Positions 1 through 7,751 of a stretch of DNA of 16,427 nt are shown piece by piece. The translations under genes and the position numbers were made by a program. The stretch is from positions 1 to 16,427 of the forward strand of contig CAAETD010000012.1 in assembly GCA_900758885.1 (NCBI GenBank), read 5' to 3'. How positions within the stretch are numbered: position 1 is the stretch's first letter; the number at the start of each line of letters is the position of its first letter. The notes under the pieces were generated by a model, which made no database searches, was not told the origin of the DNA, and saw nothing but the letters and a program-made list of their open reading frames with translations. Source of the stretch: an uncultured Collinsella sp. GTDB taxonomy: Bacteria; Actinomycetota; Coriobacteriia; Coriobacteriales; Coriobacteriaceae.

Positions 1-243
1 GCCGCGGTTCATCGAATCGCCGTAGCCGCTGTTAGCCTTGTCGATCATCTTGACGCGCTCATCGCGCTCCATGTACTCGCGGATGATATCCGGCGAGCTA
101 TCGGTAGAGCCATCGTTGATGCAGATGATCTCAATGTCCTCGAGCGTCTGCGCAATAGCAGAATCGAGACACTCGCGCAGGTAGCGCTCAACATTGCAGA
201 TGGGAACAAGCAGCGAAACTTTAGGGGTATCAGAGTTCTGCAA
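1..243 (-). CDS. Family 2 glycosyltransferase, N-terminal part (runs off the left edge)
   Basis: This is the first 81 codons of a GT2 glycosyltransferase that continues beyond the window. Visible are the nucleotide-sugar binding start (KVSLLVPICNVERYLRECLD) and the INDGSTD motif, followed by KANSGYGDSMNRG, all typical of the GT-A fold of family 2. I place the start at a TTG codon at 241-243 because a perfect AGGAGG lies 5 bases upstream (249-254 on the minus strand). The protein is strikingly similar to the N-terminus of the gene at 1365-2468. It follows the gene ending at 318 by 74 bases with no clear terminator, so it is probably the third gene of the same operon. The sugar donor and acceptor cannot be read from this fragment; a role in surface glycan synthesis is inferred. 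Confidence 0.88.
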   Translation of the reverse strand, partial: MQNSDTPKVSLLVPICNVERYLRECLDSAIAQTLEDIEIICINDGSTDSSPDIIREYMERDERVKMIDKANSGYGDSMNRG

Positions 244-248
244 GAGAA

Positions 249-254
249 CCTCCT
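249..254 (-). promoter_or_regulatory. Ribosome binding site that fixes a TTG start
   Basis: The minus strand reads AGGAGG followed by five bases and then TTG. No ATG or GTG lies at a suitable distance in this frame, so this site decides the start of the partial glycosyltransferase. Confidence 0.75.
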
Positions 255-317
255 GTTGAGTAGCGTATAACAGGGTTATTTTAGCAGCGAAGCAACGGCG
301 CGCAGCAGCGCCCAGAA

Positions 318-1358
318 TTAGATAAAGCGCTCCAGGCAGGCCTTGAAACCACGGGTCGAAAGATAGAACAGTGTGGCGTCTGCCATCGAAACGCCCGAGG
401 TCGCCGCAACGAGCTTATGGACAACACGGCGAACGGCGCCCTTGGCAGGCATATCCGCCCACTCCGTTCCCAAAAACGTCGTGAAATCCATATTGACGCG
501 ACCGGCCACCCGATGGAAACCATCGGCGTCCAGACGCGCCAAGTCAAACACAATAAGGTCTAGGAACCAAGTGATCAGCTCGCCGGGGCACAGATCCAAA
601 AGGCCGCAACCCGCCCAATCCTCCAAAACTTCCTCGAGCATCCTCATGTGGGCATCGAGCTTTTTGGCGCGGGCCTCGGCGCTGTTGAACTCGTGCGTAG
701 CCGAGTCGTTCTCCATCACGTAGTGGTAGAACTTGTCCGGCATGACAACGGTCTTGCGGGCAAGCGCATAGGCCGCAAATTGGAATACGACATCCTCGCC
801 CAAGGCCAAGCCGGGGGCAAAGCGAATGCCTTCGCGATTGAGCAGCTCGCGCGAAAAAGCCGCGCGGCAGGCATAGGGCTGTGCGTTTGCGTGGAACAGT
901 AGCTGGGGATTACGGGCGCCGAAGGTACTAGCTTTGGGGCTCATGAGTTGCTGGACGCGTTTAGGTGCGGCGTCGGACGGCTCGCAAACGCCGCCAAAAA
1001 CGGCGACCTCAGCATCTGAAGACTCCATGGCATGCAGCACGCACTCGACCGTCTGGGCGTCGATGTAATCATCGGCGTCTACAAAGAAAACCACCTCGCC
1101 CTTGGCGGCATCGATTCCGGCATTTCGAGCGCACGAGACGCCCGCGTTTTCCTGGTCAATCACCAGCACACGGTCGTCGGTCTGCGCAATTTGACGCAAG
1201 ACGCCCAGCGAATCGTCAGCCGAACCGTCGTTGACGCAGACAACCTGAATCGAGCGCTCAGACTGGGCCAGCAGCGAATCGAGGCATCGCTGAACCGAGT
1301 TTGCGGAGTTGTATACGGGAACGACAATGGTCGCTTTGGGGCTCGTGGCTTCTCCCAT
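318..1358 (-). CDS. Family 2 glycosyltransferase
   Basis: A 346-residue GT2 enzyme that would transfer a sugar from a nucleotide-sugar donor onto a growing surface glycan on the cytoplasmic side. The N-terminal GT-A domain (about residues 9-120) shows the opening strand IVVPVYN, the VNDGSADDS motif at 42-50, the acceptor-side stretch AGVSCARNAG, and the metal-binding DADD at 94-97. The C-terminal 200 residues are less conserved, and no membrane segment is obvious. The ATG at 1356-1358 lies six bases after the stop codon of the preceding gene, and its ribosome site (AGGGGG) overlaps the end of that gene, so the two are translationally coupled. The donor and linkage cannot be told from sequence alone. 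Confidence 0.9.
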   Translation of the reverse strand: MGEATSPKATIVVPVYNSANSVQRCLDSLLAQSERSIQVVCVNDGSADDSLGVLRQIAQTDDRVLVIDQENAGVSCARNAGIDAAKGEVVFFVDADDYIDAQTVECVLHAMESSDAEVAVFGGVCEPSDAAPKRVQQLMSPKASTFGARNPQLLFHANAQPYACRAAFSRELLNREGIRFAPGLALGEDVVFQFAAYALARKTVVMPDKFYHYVMENDSATHEFNSAEARAKKLDAHMRMLEEVLEDWAGCGLLDLCPGELITWFLDLIVFDLARLDADGFHRVAGRVNMDFTTFLGTEWADMPAKGAVRRVVHKLVAATSGVSMADATLFYLSTRGFKACLERFI

Positions 1359-1364
1359 ACCGAC

Positions 1365-2468
1365 CTACCCCCTCAGCGATTCGATGAGGAAGGCGGCAAG
1401 TACGCCGGGGCCTCCAACCGATGCGTAGTATTTGGCGCGCCCCAAGGCACCATCCGTCGCAAAACTCGGATGCTCGTCAACCCAGCCCTCAGGATCTTTA
1501 AGGATGGCAGCGAGATTCGCACGCTTCCACGGCTTAAGATCGTCCAGCGAAAACTCCCCGGCGTCCAAGGCAGCTTGAAACTCCTTGGCCATCTGCACCA
1601 GGAACTCCTTATAAAATTTGGGCGCCAAGCGCACATAGTTCCACATATACGAGTCATACTTAATGAGCTGATTAAACTTGAGCATGCGCGCGACGTCATC
1701 ACTTGCGTGGTCGCGGGCATATTCCTCTCTGATCCAACGCTCAATCTCGGCATACTCGGCATTGACGCAAAAGACCTTGGCCGAAGAATTGACCGAGGAG
1801 CTCTCGTTGTCCTGACGATACGAAAGCACGGCATCATGCAGGTAAACAGCCTTATCGGCGCACGCAATCACCTTAAAGGCAAACGACGTGTCCTGAAAGG
1901 ATGCTCCCGGAGTCGGCAGGAACTTAATGCCGTTGCGCTCAAGAAAATCGTGGCGGTACACGGCCGACCAAATCGACGGCTTTTGCTTAAAGAACTGCGT
2001 CGTGTCGCTCGGGTGCACCGGCTTGCCGCAGTCCTTGGGCTTAAACATCTCGTGCAGCGAGCGGCGCTCCTCGGGCTTGGACCAGTAAAAGTCAAAATTC
2101 GCCTTCGCAAAGTCGGCACCATTGTGCTCGGCTGCCGCCACAAGTTTCTCCAGCGCGTCGGGCGCCATAAAGTCATCGGACTCCAGAATGCCCACGTACT
2201 TGCCGCGCGCCATATCGAGCCCGCGATTCATAGAGTCGCCGTAGCCACTGTTGGCCTTATCAATCATCTTCACACGCGCATCGCGCTGCATATACTCGCG
2301 GATTATCGCCGGCGAATTGTCGGTAGAGCCGTCGTTGATACAGATGATTTCGATGTCCTCGAGCGTCTGCGCCACGGCGGAATCGAGGCACTCGCGCAGG
2401 TAGCGCTCAACATTGTAGATGGGAATAAGCAGCGACAGAACAGGGCTGCCAGAGGAATTAGTAGACAA
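1365..2468 (-). CDS. Family 2 glycosyltransferase
   Basis: A 367-residue GT2 enzyme, first gene of a minus-strand surface-glycan operon. Residues 10-130 form the GT-A domain: LSLLIPIYNVERYLREC, INDGSTD at 44-50, KANSGYGDSMNRG at 71-83, and ESDD at 96-99 in the place of the usual DXD. The C-terminal half is rich in aromatic and charged residues, with no clear membrane span. The start is a TTG (2466-2468), chosen because AAGGAG lies 5 bases upstream (2474-2479) and the reading begins just before the conserved core. Its N-terminus is nearly a copy of that of the truncated gene at 1-243, which points to a duplication. The pattern KANSGYGDSMN is common in glycosyltransferases of Collinsella-like and Firmicutes polysaccharide loci; substrate unknown. 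Confidence 0.9.
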   Translation of the reverse strand: MSTNSSGSPVLSLLIPIYNVERYLRECLDSAVAQTLEDIEIICINDGSTDNSPAIIREYMQRDARVKMIDKANSGYGDSMNRGLDMARGKYVGILESDDFMAPDALEKLVAAAEHNGADFAKANFDFYWSKPEERRSLHEMFKPKDCGKPVHPSDTTQFFKQKPSIWSAVYRHDFLERNGIKFLPTPGASFQDTSFAFKVIACADKAVYLHDAVLSYRQDNESSSVNSSAKVFCVNAEYAEIERWIREEYARDHASDDVARMLKFNQLIKYDSYMWNYVRLAPKFYKEFLVQMAKEFQAALDAGEFSLDDLKPWKRANLAAILKDPEGWVDEHPSFATDGALGRAKYYASVGGPGVLAAFLIESLRG

Positions 2469-2473
2469 ATGTG

Positions 2474-2479
2474 CTCCTT
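2474..2479 (-). promoter_or_regulatory. Ribosome binding site that fixes a TTG start
   Basis: AAGGAG on the minus strand lies five bases before the TTG start of the 367-residue glycosyltransferase. It is the best site in the region and argues for TTG as the initiation codon. Confidence 0.65.
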
Positions 2480-2531
2480 AGGAAATACCTGCTGTTAATG
2501 GTATCAAAGGGTCGTCCCGCTCGTGGGCGTT

Positions 2532-2560
2532 TATATAATCTATGGAGCCCGCAAAGGCAA
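2532..2560 (-). promoter_or_regulatory. Sigma-70-like promoter of the glycosyltransferase operon
   Basis: The minus strand carries TTGCCT (2555-2560), a 17-base spacer and TATATA (2532-2537), about 60 bases before the TTG start at 2468. Both hexamers are close to consensus and the spacing is ideal. No experiment backs it. Confidence 0.5.
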
Positions 2561-2732
2561 ACCGAAACGAAAGGACGTCATACAGCCCAAAGCCGCACGC
2601 AACATATCCATCGAAGAGCTGCGCTTAATCGCGGTCGCTGAAACGCTCGTGCTCTCAAGCAGCAATCAGCACATCAATGTTACGCATAGTAGTCACATCG
2701 CCCATGGCAGGTTCCTGCGTTTTATTCAAAAC

Positions 2733-2763
2733 TTGCCAACATGGCGCAGCGACCCTTTACAAT
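2733..2763 (+). promoter_or_regulatory. Possible promoter of the plus-strand glycosyltransferase
   Basis: TTGCCA at 2733-2738 and TACAAT at 2758-2763, about 77 bases before the start at 2840. The hexamers are good but the 19-base spacer is longer than usual, so this is a tentative call. Confidence 0.35.
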
Positions 2764-2839
2764 AGGTGCCGTCCAATGGACGTATTCGACAGCTTCCGCG
2801 CGGCGCATGTCTGCCGCACGTGAAAGGATATATTGCCCC

Positions 2840-3859
2840 ATGTCTTTAACCCTCCCCGCCCCCATCGACAAGCTCGCCATCGTTGTCGTTACGTACAAGC
2901 GCCAGGAGCTCTTGGCCAACCTGTTCGAGTCCATGACCGAGCTCACGGCAACGCCTTGGCGCATCGTGATCGTCGATAACGAGAATTCGCGCGAGACCGA
3001 GGCCATGTGCACCGCATTTAACGAGCGCCTGGCCAACCTGTGGGGTATCGACACTGGCCGGCCCGATTCACAGGGTGGTACCGACCGCGTTATCTACGCG
3101 CCGCAGCTCAAAAACGGCGGCGGCGCGGGTGGCTTCTCCGCCGGTACCAAGTGCGCCTACGACCTGGGCGCTCAGTGGTTCTGGGTGATGGACGACGACG
3201 TGCTCGTTATCCCCGAGGGCATTGAGCGCCTGGCCAAGTGGACCGACCGCTACGACGTCATCCAGGGTTCGCGCCTGGACTTCGACGGCGGCGCCTTCTT
3301 TTGGCAGTACCAGCTCATCCTTTCGCTCGGCATTCCCAACCCCATCGCCAAGTGGGACTTGGGCCCCGAGGGCTATCGTCCTATGAACCAGTTGTGCTTT
3401 GAGGGCGGCCTGTTCTCGCGTCGCGTAGTCGACAAGATCGGCTTACCCGACGCGCGCTTTTTCATCTACGGCGACGATGCCTGCTACGGCTATGTTGCCA
3501 GCCAGCATTTCCCCGCTGCCGTTGTCGCCGACGTGGTCCTCAAGCGCGCCCGCGCCGTCTCTAACTGGGACATCGCCGGCAAACGACAGCTCAACTCCAC
3601 GAGCGACACCAACCGCTACTACATCATGCGCAACCGAGGCTTCCTCGCTCGCTATATGCAGATCTACGGTGACTACCACCCCATCTTGTTCCGCCTGGGC
3701 AATGCCGCGACCTTCTGCAAGGAATTCATTCGCCTGGCCGCGGTCGACAAATGCTTTAAGACCGGCATTCCGGCGCTGCGCCGCGGCATGAAAGATGCCC
3801 GCAAGATCATAAAGGACCCCAACTGGAAGCCCATGCCGCCCATGAAGGATACCGAGTAA
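2840..3859 (+). CDS. GlfT/rhamnosyltransferase-like family 2 glycosyltransferase
   Basis: A 339-residue GT2 enzyme of the group that includes galactofuranosyl- and rhamnosyltransferases. Seen in order: the opening strand LAIVVVTYKRQELL (about 12-25), VIVDNEN, the glycine-rich NGGGAGGFSAG that typifies this group, and the metal-binding MDDDV, followed by FEGGLFSRRVVDKIGLPD and the FFIYGDDACY motif, where the acidic residues probably include the catalytic base. The C-terminus is basic. I chose the ATG at 2840 over the in-frame ATG at 2741 because AAAGGA precedes it (2823-2828) and homologues start shortly before the first strand. It is transcribed away from the minus-strand glycosyltransferases and converges on the AAA-ATPase-like gene, 24 bases between stops. 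The exact sugar is unknown; galactofuranose or rhamnose transfer is the family expectation. Confidence 0.88.
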   Translation: MSLTLPAPIDKLAIVVVTYKRQELLANLFESMTELTATPWRIVIVDNENSRETEAMCTAFNERLANLWGIDTGRPDSQGGTDRVIYAPQLKNGGGAGGFSAGTKCAYDLGAQWFWVMDDDVLVIPEGIERLAKWTDRYDVIQGSRLDFDGGAFFWQYQLILSLGIPNPIAKWDLGPEGYRPMNQLCFEGGLFSRRVVDKIGLPDARFFIYGDDACYGYVASQHFPAAVVADVVLKRARAVSNWDIAGKRQLNSTSDTNRYYIMRNRGFLARYMQIYGDYHPILFRLGNAATFCKEFIRLAAVDKCFKTGIPALRRGMKDARKIIKDPNWKPMPPMKDTE

Positions 3860-3883
3860 CGGAAGCCGGAAATACCTCGGCGC

Positions 3884-5680
3884 TTAAAGCCGCTGGCACA
3901 CCGTAGCCACACGCTGCCCGTCAAACCCGAACCCCCAGCGCATGCGACCCACGCCGGGTCGCGGCACACGGATTTCGTCGATGCCGTCGCGCTCTATGTC
4001 GAGTAACGACTGCACGGCCAGCAATTCCAACCCCACCGCATCCACATCGGGGTCATACATCATATTGATCGTTATCAGCGGACGCTCATCGAGCATACCG
4101 ATTGTGTCTGCCACGTCGAGCACGGCGCCCGTAGGAAAGACCTGGATGTCCCAGCGATCCGTGCCATACTTTCGCCTCGAGGCGGGATTGGCATAGCCCG
4201 GCAATCCAAAGCAGAGTCCTTGCAAGAGCAGGTGATATGGCAGCGGCGCATCTGGGTCGGTCGAACCGATTCCCGCATCTCCCAAGATACGGTCTAGTGC
4301 CTGCCTCACCGTATCCTCGTCCCCACGGCACAACCCGTCGCGAAACGCATCGACGTCTCGAATGTCTTCGGCAGCGCACTCAAACCACTCAATAATCACC
4401 AGCCGCAAGGCCTGGCGAAGCTCGTTATTGGGCAGCCGCAGAGCATGGAGACGACTATCATGCTCCGGCTCTTCGGTCATATCCGTTGTCAGGAAACCGG
4501 ACAGGTACAGCTCCGTACACAGTTCGTCGTCAGACGAGGCCTCTGGCCCCACAGCGCCCAAACAAAGCGGGACCTCAACGCACCCATGGGCCTCGAGCAA
4601 ATCGAACAAGACCGAAAGGCGGTCGAGGTTCCACCCGGCAACCACCCTACTCAGGCAATCGGCATATCCATACAGGTCGGCACGCACAGGTGCCGTGCAG
4701 CCTCGGTCCAGAAAGTCGATCACACGCGCCGGACTCGAGCAATAGGACCCGCCAAACCGATACCCCTCGAGCCATTCACGCGCATCATCCAGGTATTCCT
4801 CCCGTCCAGCATGATTCAACAGAGCCTGGACCTCGACATCCGAAAAGCCGAACCATCGGTCACAACACGTCGAAAGCGGCGTCGATAGACAATACGAGCA
4901 GCCGCGCGAAGAAAGTGCCGCCTCGGCAGGGCCGGGACACTCCCCCATCAGACACGCCAGCCGCAACGAATCGCCCGCAGCGGCAATGGCGTCAAACAGC
5001 ACGCAATCGAATAGCTTTGTCGGATCGGTGCCGGAAGCGCCCCTCGCGCTCGCACGGCCCAACCACGCCGCGTCGTACCCATCAACAAGCAATACAACCT
5101 GCTCATCGCAAGCCATCTCCAGCATCTCAATGAGCACACCAAGCACCGAGGCAACCTCGCCCTCGCTCGCCACACCACGCGCAACGCGTTCGATGTGACG
5201 CACCTTATCTCGAGTTAAATCCGGAGCCCCCAAGAGCGCCAACAAGCGAGCGCACTCGCCCGAAAGAGCATCACGCACGACGTCGGCAACAGCGGCACCA
5301 CGCCTCGCAGCGCCAGAAAAGTCCAGCGATATCACCGGATAGCAAGCGTACTCATCCCGATAGCGCCCGCCGTCCGCATCCCAAATCTGAGCATCGGCAA
5401 ACAAACTCTGACCAGCGCGACCGACCGCGGGACACTCCAGAAAAGCTTTGAGCATCGACAAGTTCATGCTCTTGCCAAAACCCTCGGGTCGACAGCACAC
5501 CACGACGGACGCGTCGCAGTCCAGCACATCGGCAATAAACATGGTCTTATCGATCAGCATGCAACGACCAATGGCATCGGCAAAATCATGCACACCGACC
5601 GGCAAAACCGCATCATCGACATGGTTGACAAGCCGTACACCAAAAGTATCGGCACTGTTGCAATATTCCTGTTCAGACAC
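3884..5680 (-). CDS. AAA-ATPase-like / PD-(D/E)XK nuclease family protein, motifs degenerate
   Basis: A 598-residue protein with the layout of the AAA-ATPase_like plus C-terminal PD-(D/E)XK family common in gut bacteria: LIDKTMFIADVL (42-53, usually YVDKT), a P-loop RPEGFGKS (64-71, usually RPRRFGKS), VISLDFSG (116-123), LLVDGYDAAW (197-206, usually LIDEYDxP), EGYRFG (305-310), LYLSGFLTTD (391-400), LRLPNNELR (414-422) and YGTDRWDIQVFP (505-516). The P-loop Lys and Ser are kept, but the Walker B acidic residue after Asp is Gly. In the nuclease part, the usual EFK core is replaced by TINMMYD (537-543), so cleavage activity looks lost. It has about 26 cysteines, unusually many. The start is GTG at 5678-5680 behind GGGAGAAG (5686-5693). 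Genes of this family are often numerous and poorly understood; the molecular role is unknown. Confidence 0.8.
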   Translation of the reverse strand: MSEQEYCNSADTFGVRLVNHVDDAVLPVGVHDFADAIGRCMLIDKTMFIADVLDCDASVVVCCRPEGFGKSMNLSMLKAFLECPAVGRAGQSLFADAQIWDADGGRYRDEYACYPVISLDFSGAARRGAAVADVVRDALSGECARLLALLGAPDLTRDKVRHIERVARGVASEGEVASVLGVLIEMLEMACDEQVVLLVDGYDAAWLGRASARGASGTDPTKLFDCVLFDAIAAAGDSLRLACLMGECPGPAEAALSSRGCSYCLSTPLSTCCDRWFGFSDVEVQALLNHAGREEYLDDAREWLEGYRFGGSYCSSPARVIDFLDRGCTAPVRADLYGYADCLSRVVAGWNLDRLSVLFDLLEAHGCVEVPLCLGAVGPEASSDDELCTELYLSGFLTTDMTEEPEHDSRLHALRLPNNELRQALRLVIIEWFECAAEDIRDVDAFRDGLCRGDEDTVRQALDRILGDAGIGSTDPDAPLPYHLLLQGLCFGLPGYANPASRRKYGTDRWDIQVFPTGAVLDVADTIGMLDERPLITINMMYDPDVDAVGLELLAVQSLLDIERDGIDEIRVPRPGVGRMRWGFGFDGQRVATVCQRL

Positions 5681-5810
5681 CGTAACTTCTCCCTAAAACG
5701 TAGCACGATGCCCATTGTAGCGAGCAGTTCAAGCGCAACGCTGGATCCGCGCAAAGGCATCGGGCAGCGGTAGGAACAAAGGCCTTGAGGGGGCATAACA
5801 AATCGTTGTG

Positions 5811-5849
5811 CAACAAAATGGGGCCCGATGCAACTGCACCGGCCCCCAT
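5811..5849 (-). terminator. Rho-independent terminator of the wall-anchored protein gene
   Basis: On the minus strand a 14-base arm, a four-base loop (AGTT) and a second 14-base arm pair with one G-T wobble and one mismatch, and are followed by TTTTGTTG. The hairpin starts 35 bases after the stop codon at 5884. Confidence 0.8.
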
Positions 5850-5883
5850 TGCGAATCTTTAGTTGTCGGGCAACCGAAAGGGA

Positions 5884-7623
5884 CTACTCCTCGGAGTCGT
5901 TCTGCCCAGCAACCTTCTTTTGCTGATCGAGCTTATGCTTGCCACTCACAATAGACGTGGCACCCAGCGTGGCCAAGCTCGCACTGGCCAGGCTCGCCAT
6001 CACGATAAGGTCGCCCGTCTTGGGCATGATGCCGCCATTATTGCCAGCATTACCATTGCCGGAACCAGAATCGTTCTTGCCGCCACTATTGTTATCTTTG
6101 TTATCACCAGCGCCATCTTTGTTGTCGCCGGTATTTTCCTTGTTGTCTCCAGCGCTGTCGGTGCGGTCGCCATTGTTCTTGCCACCGCCGGACTTGTTGC
6201 CCTTCTCCTCGGAGTCGTCCTTCTTCTCCTCAGAACCAGAACCCTTATCCGTTTCGGGCTTCTCAGATGTATCCTCGGATTTATTGTCCTTGGAGTCGGC
6301 CTGCGTGGCGTCGGTTTTCGTCACGGAGTTCTGACCGTCATTGTCCTTGTTAGAAGACGAGTTGCCGCTTGGACCAGCCATCAAAGACCCCAGCGTGGAG
6401 CCAAACACTTCGGAAACAGAGGGCTTCTTGTTCGTCGGGGTGACGGGCGCATCCGTCCCCTTATTCGAATCATCCTTAGAGCTATCGGAACCAGAAGCGG
6501 TGACAGAACCAGACCCTGTGTTAGTGCCGGAGTCGCCACCGGCAGAGGAATCGCTCGAACCGTTGGAAGGTTTAGAAGAGCCATTGTCGGTCGAGCCGGA
6601 GTTGCTGTTACCGGTACCGGTAGCAGGCCTGTTCGTCTCGCCTCTATTGCTCTCATTGTTATTAGTATCGGGCTTCTGCGCGGGCTGAGACTCCTCAGGA
6701 GTCTGGCTGGAATCGGGCGTCGAAGGGAACTCGGACACCTCAGGCTTCTTATCAGCCGCTTCGTTCTTCTCGTCCTCGGCAATATAGACCAGACAATCCT
6801 TGAGCTCATTGCGGTAGCGGTTCTTCCAGCCCTCGTGGTACTGAGGCTGGCTTGCATACTTAGTCGCCACGTTATTGACCACGCTGTTGGAAAGCGCCGT
6901 CACAAACTCGCGGTCCGTCATGCTGTTAGAAAGATTCGCCCACCGGAAGAAGTCCTGGCAGCCACCCGTGCCGCACATATTGGTGATGCTCCACACCATG
7001 CCCTTGACGCAGTCGGCGCGGCCGGTAATGTCAATGCCGAGCGCGCTCTTGAGCCACGACTCGGTTACGGCATAGTAGGAGTTATACGCATAGGCATCCT
7101 GCAGCGCCGAGAACTCCACGGGGTCGGTGTTATAGGCGCCCAGGAAGGCATCCTGCGCAATGCGGCCCAGCTCAGTAAGCTGACCGTTCGCATACATGGG
7201 GTTGTTCGCGTTGGAAATCTCGCTGCCACGATCGATCGCGGACTTAAGCATGCCGTACTTTGCAGAATCGTAGTTGTAGGCCTGCTTCATAAACGGGATG
7301 AGCGACCAGCGGCGATCGAACTGATAATAGCCCAGCGCGTTATAACCGTCGCCATACGAAAAGCCCTGGTTATAGTTGCCGTGGCTCTCGTATTTAGTGA
7401 AATACTTCATCTCGTCAGTCACGTTGACAAACGAGACGCCCTGGACCGACCTCAGCACTCCCGAGAAGGACTGCTGGGTGTAAAGGCCCTTATCGATATC
7501 GGTGGCATCCGAGGCAACACCCGGCGTGGGCTCCTCGGCAGCGGCGGGTGCCGGCGCGGAAACGGCGCCAAACGAAAGCGCCAACGTCAGGCCCGCGACA
7601 ATAGCAGAATGCTTGGGCTGCAT
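5884..7623 (-). CDS. Secreted wall-anchored (MPKTG) protein with possible lysozyme-like head
   Basis: A 579-residue surface protein. Residues 1-29 are a signal peptide (basic start, hydrophobic core, AAA-type cleavage). Residues about 65-285 form a globular head with KYESHGNYNQGFSYG and LGYYQFDRRW; the Glu79-Ser followed by a glycine/tyrosine-rich segment and YYQFD resembles muramidase-type domains such as the VgrG3 C-terminal group, so peptidoglycan cleavage is a guess worth testing. Four cysteines (205, 217, 222, 277) may form disulfides. Residues 286-531 are a Ser/Asn/Asp/Glu/Lys/Gly-rich stalk with GDNK repeats near 492-510. The end is a sortase signal: MPKTGD (533-538), a hydrophobic stretch (539-559) and a charged tail of 18 residues, longer than usual. 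The ATG at 7621-7623 follows GGGAGGA (7628-7634). The gene stands alone with its own terminator. Confidence 0.82.
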   Translation of the reverse strand: MQPKHSAIVAGLTLALSFGAVSAPAPAAAEEPTPGVASDATDIDKGLYTQQSFSGVLRSVQGVSFVNVTDEMKYFTKYESHGNYNQGFSYGDGYNALGYYQFDRRWSLIPFMKQAYNYDSAKYGMLKSAIDRGSEISNANNPMYANGQLTELGRIAQDAFLGAYNTDPVEFSALQDAYAYNSYYAVTESWLKSALGIDITGRADCVKGMVWSITNMCGTGGCQDFFRWANLSNSMTDREFVTALSNSVVNNVATKYASQPQYHEGWKNRYRNELKDCLVYIAEDEKNEAADKKPEVSEFPSTPDSSQTPEESQPAQKPDTNNNESNRGETNRPATGTGNSNSGSTDNGSSKPSNGSSDSSAGGDSGTNTGSGSVTASGSDSSKDDSNKGTDAPVTPTNKKPSVSEVFGSTLGSLMAGPSGNSSSNKDNDGQNSVTKTDATQADSKDNKSEDTSEKPETDKGSGSEEKKDDSEEKGNKSGGGKNNGDRTDSAGDNKENTGDNKDGAGDNKDNNSGGKNDSGSGNGNAGNNGGIMPKTGDLIVMASLASASLATLGATSIVSGKHKLDQQKKVAGQNDSEE

Positions 7624-7693
7624 AAGATCCTCCCTGCATTGGTGTAGTTAAAGTGCGGTTTGCAAAGATAGAATTAAGTATTGCAGCTCACCC

Positions 7694-7730
7694 GTTGTTG
7701 CACAACAACCCCTCGGTAAACGGCAACAAC
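7694..7730. repeat. GTTGTTG/CAACAAC repeat cluster upstream of the wall-anchored protein gene
   Basis: GTTGTTG at 7694-7700, then CA, then CAACAAC at 7703-7709 form a perfect 7-bp inverted repeat. A further CAACAAC lies at 7724-7730, 21 bases (two helical turns) from the second. On the minus strand TTGTTG, 17 bases and TGCAAT make a possible promoter overlapping the dyad, so it may be an operator. Confidence 0.4.
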
Positions 7731-7751
7731 CCTCCGCGAAATCTTAAGGAA

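Larger units (their letters stand above)
2469..2839. other. Divergent intergenic region between two glycosyltransferase units
   Basis: This 371-base stretch separates the minus-strand glycosyltransferase operon from the plus-strand glycosyltransferase. It holds the two candidate promoters listed separately. Open frames inside it encode nothing recognisable and have no good ribosome sites. On the minus strand, around 2658-2708, there is a 16-codon frame (starting MGDVTTMRN) that could be the remnant of a lost gene, but I cannot assign it. Confidence 0.5.

Noticed and set aside
1032..2498. A 488-codon plus-strand frame across two glycosyltransferase genes
   Set aside because: It runs antisense to two clearly conserved GT2 genes and shows no recognisable motif; high GC favours such shadows.
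2523..2765. An 80-codon plus-strand frame between the divergent glycosyltransferases
   Set aside because: No ribosome site, no family resemblance, and it overlaps the candidate promoters in the region.
5863..7647. A 594-codon open frame on the plus strand opposite the wall-anchored protein gene
   Set aside because: It is low complexity, has no domain or good ribosome site, and is fully explained by the codon make-up of the Ser/Asn/Asp-rich gene on the other strand.
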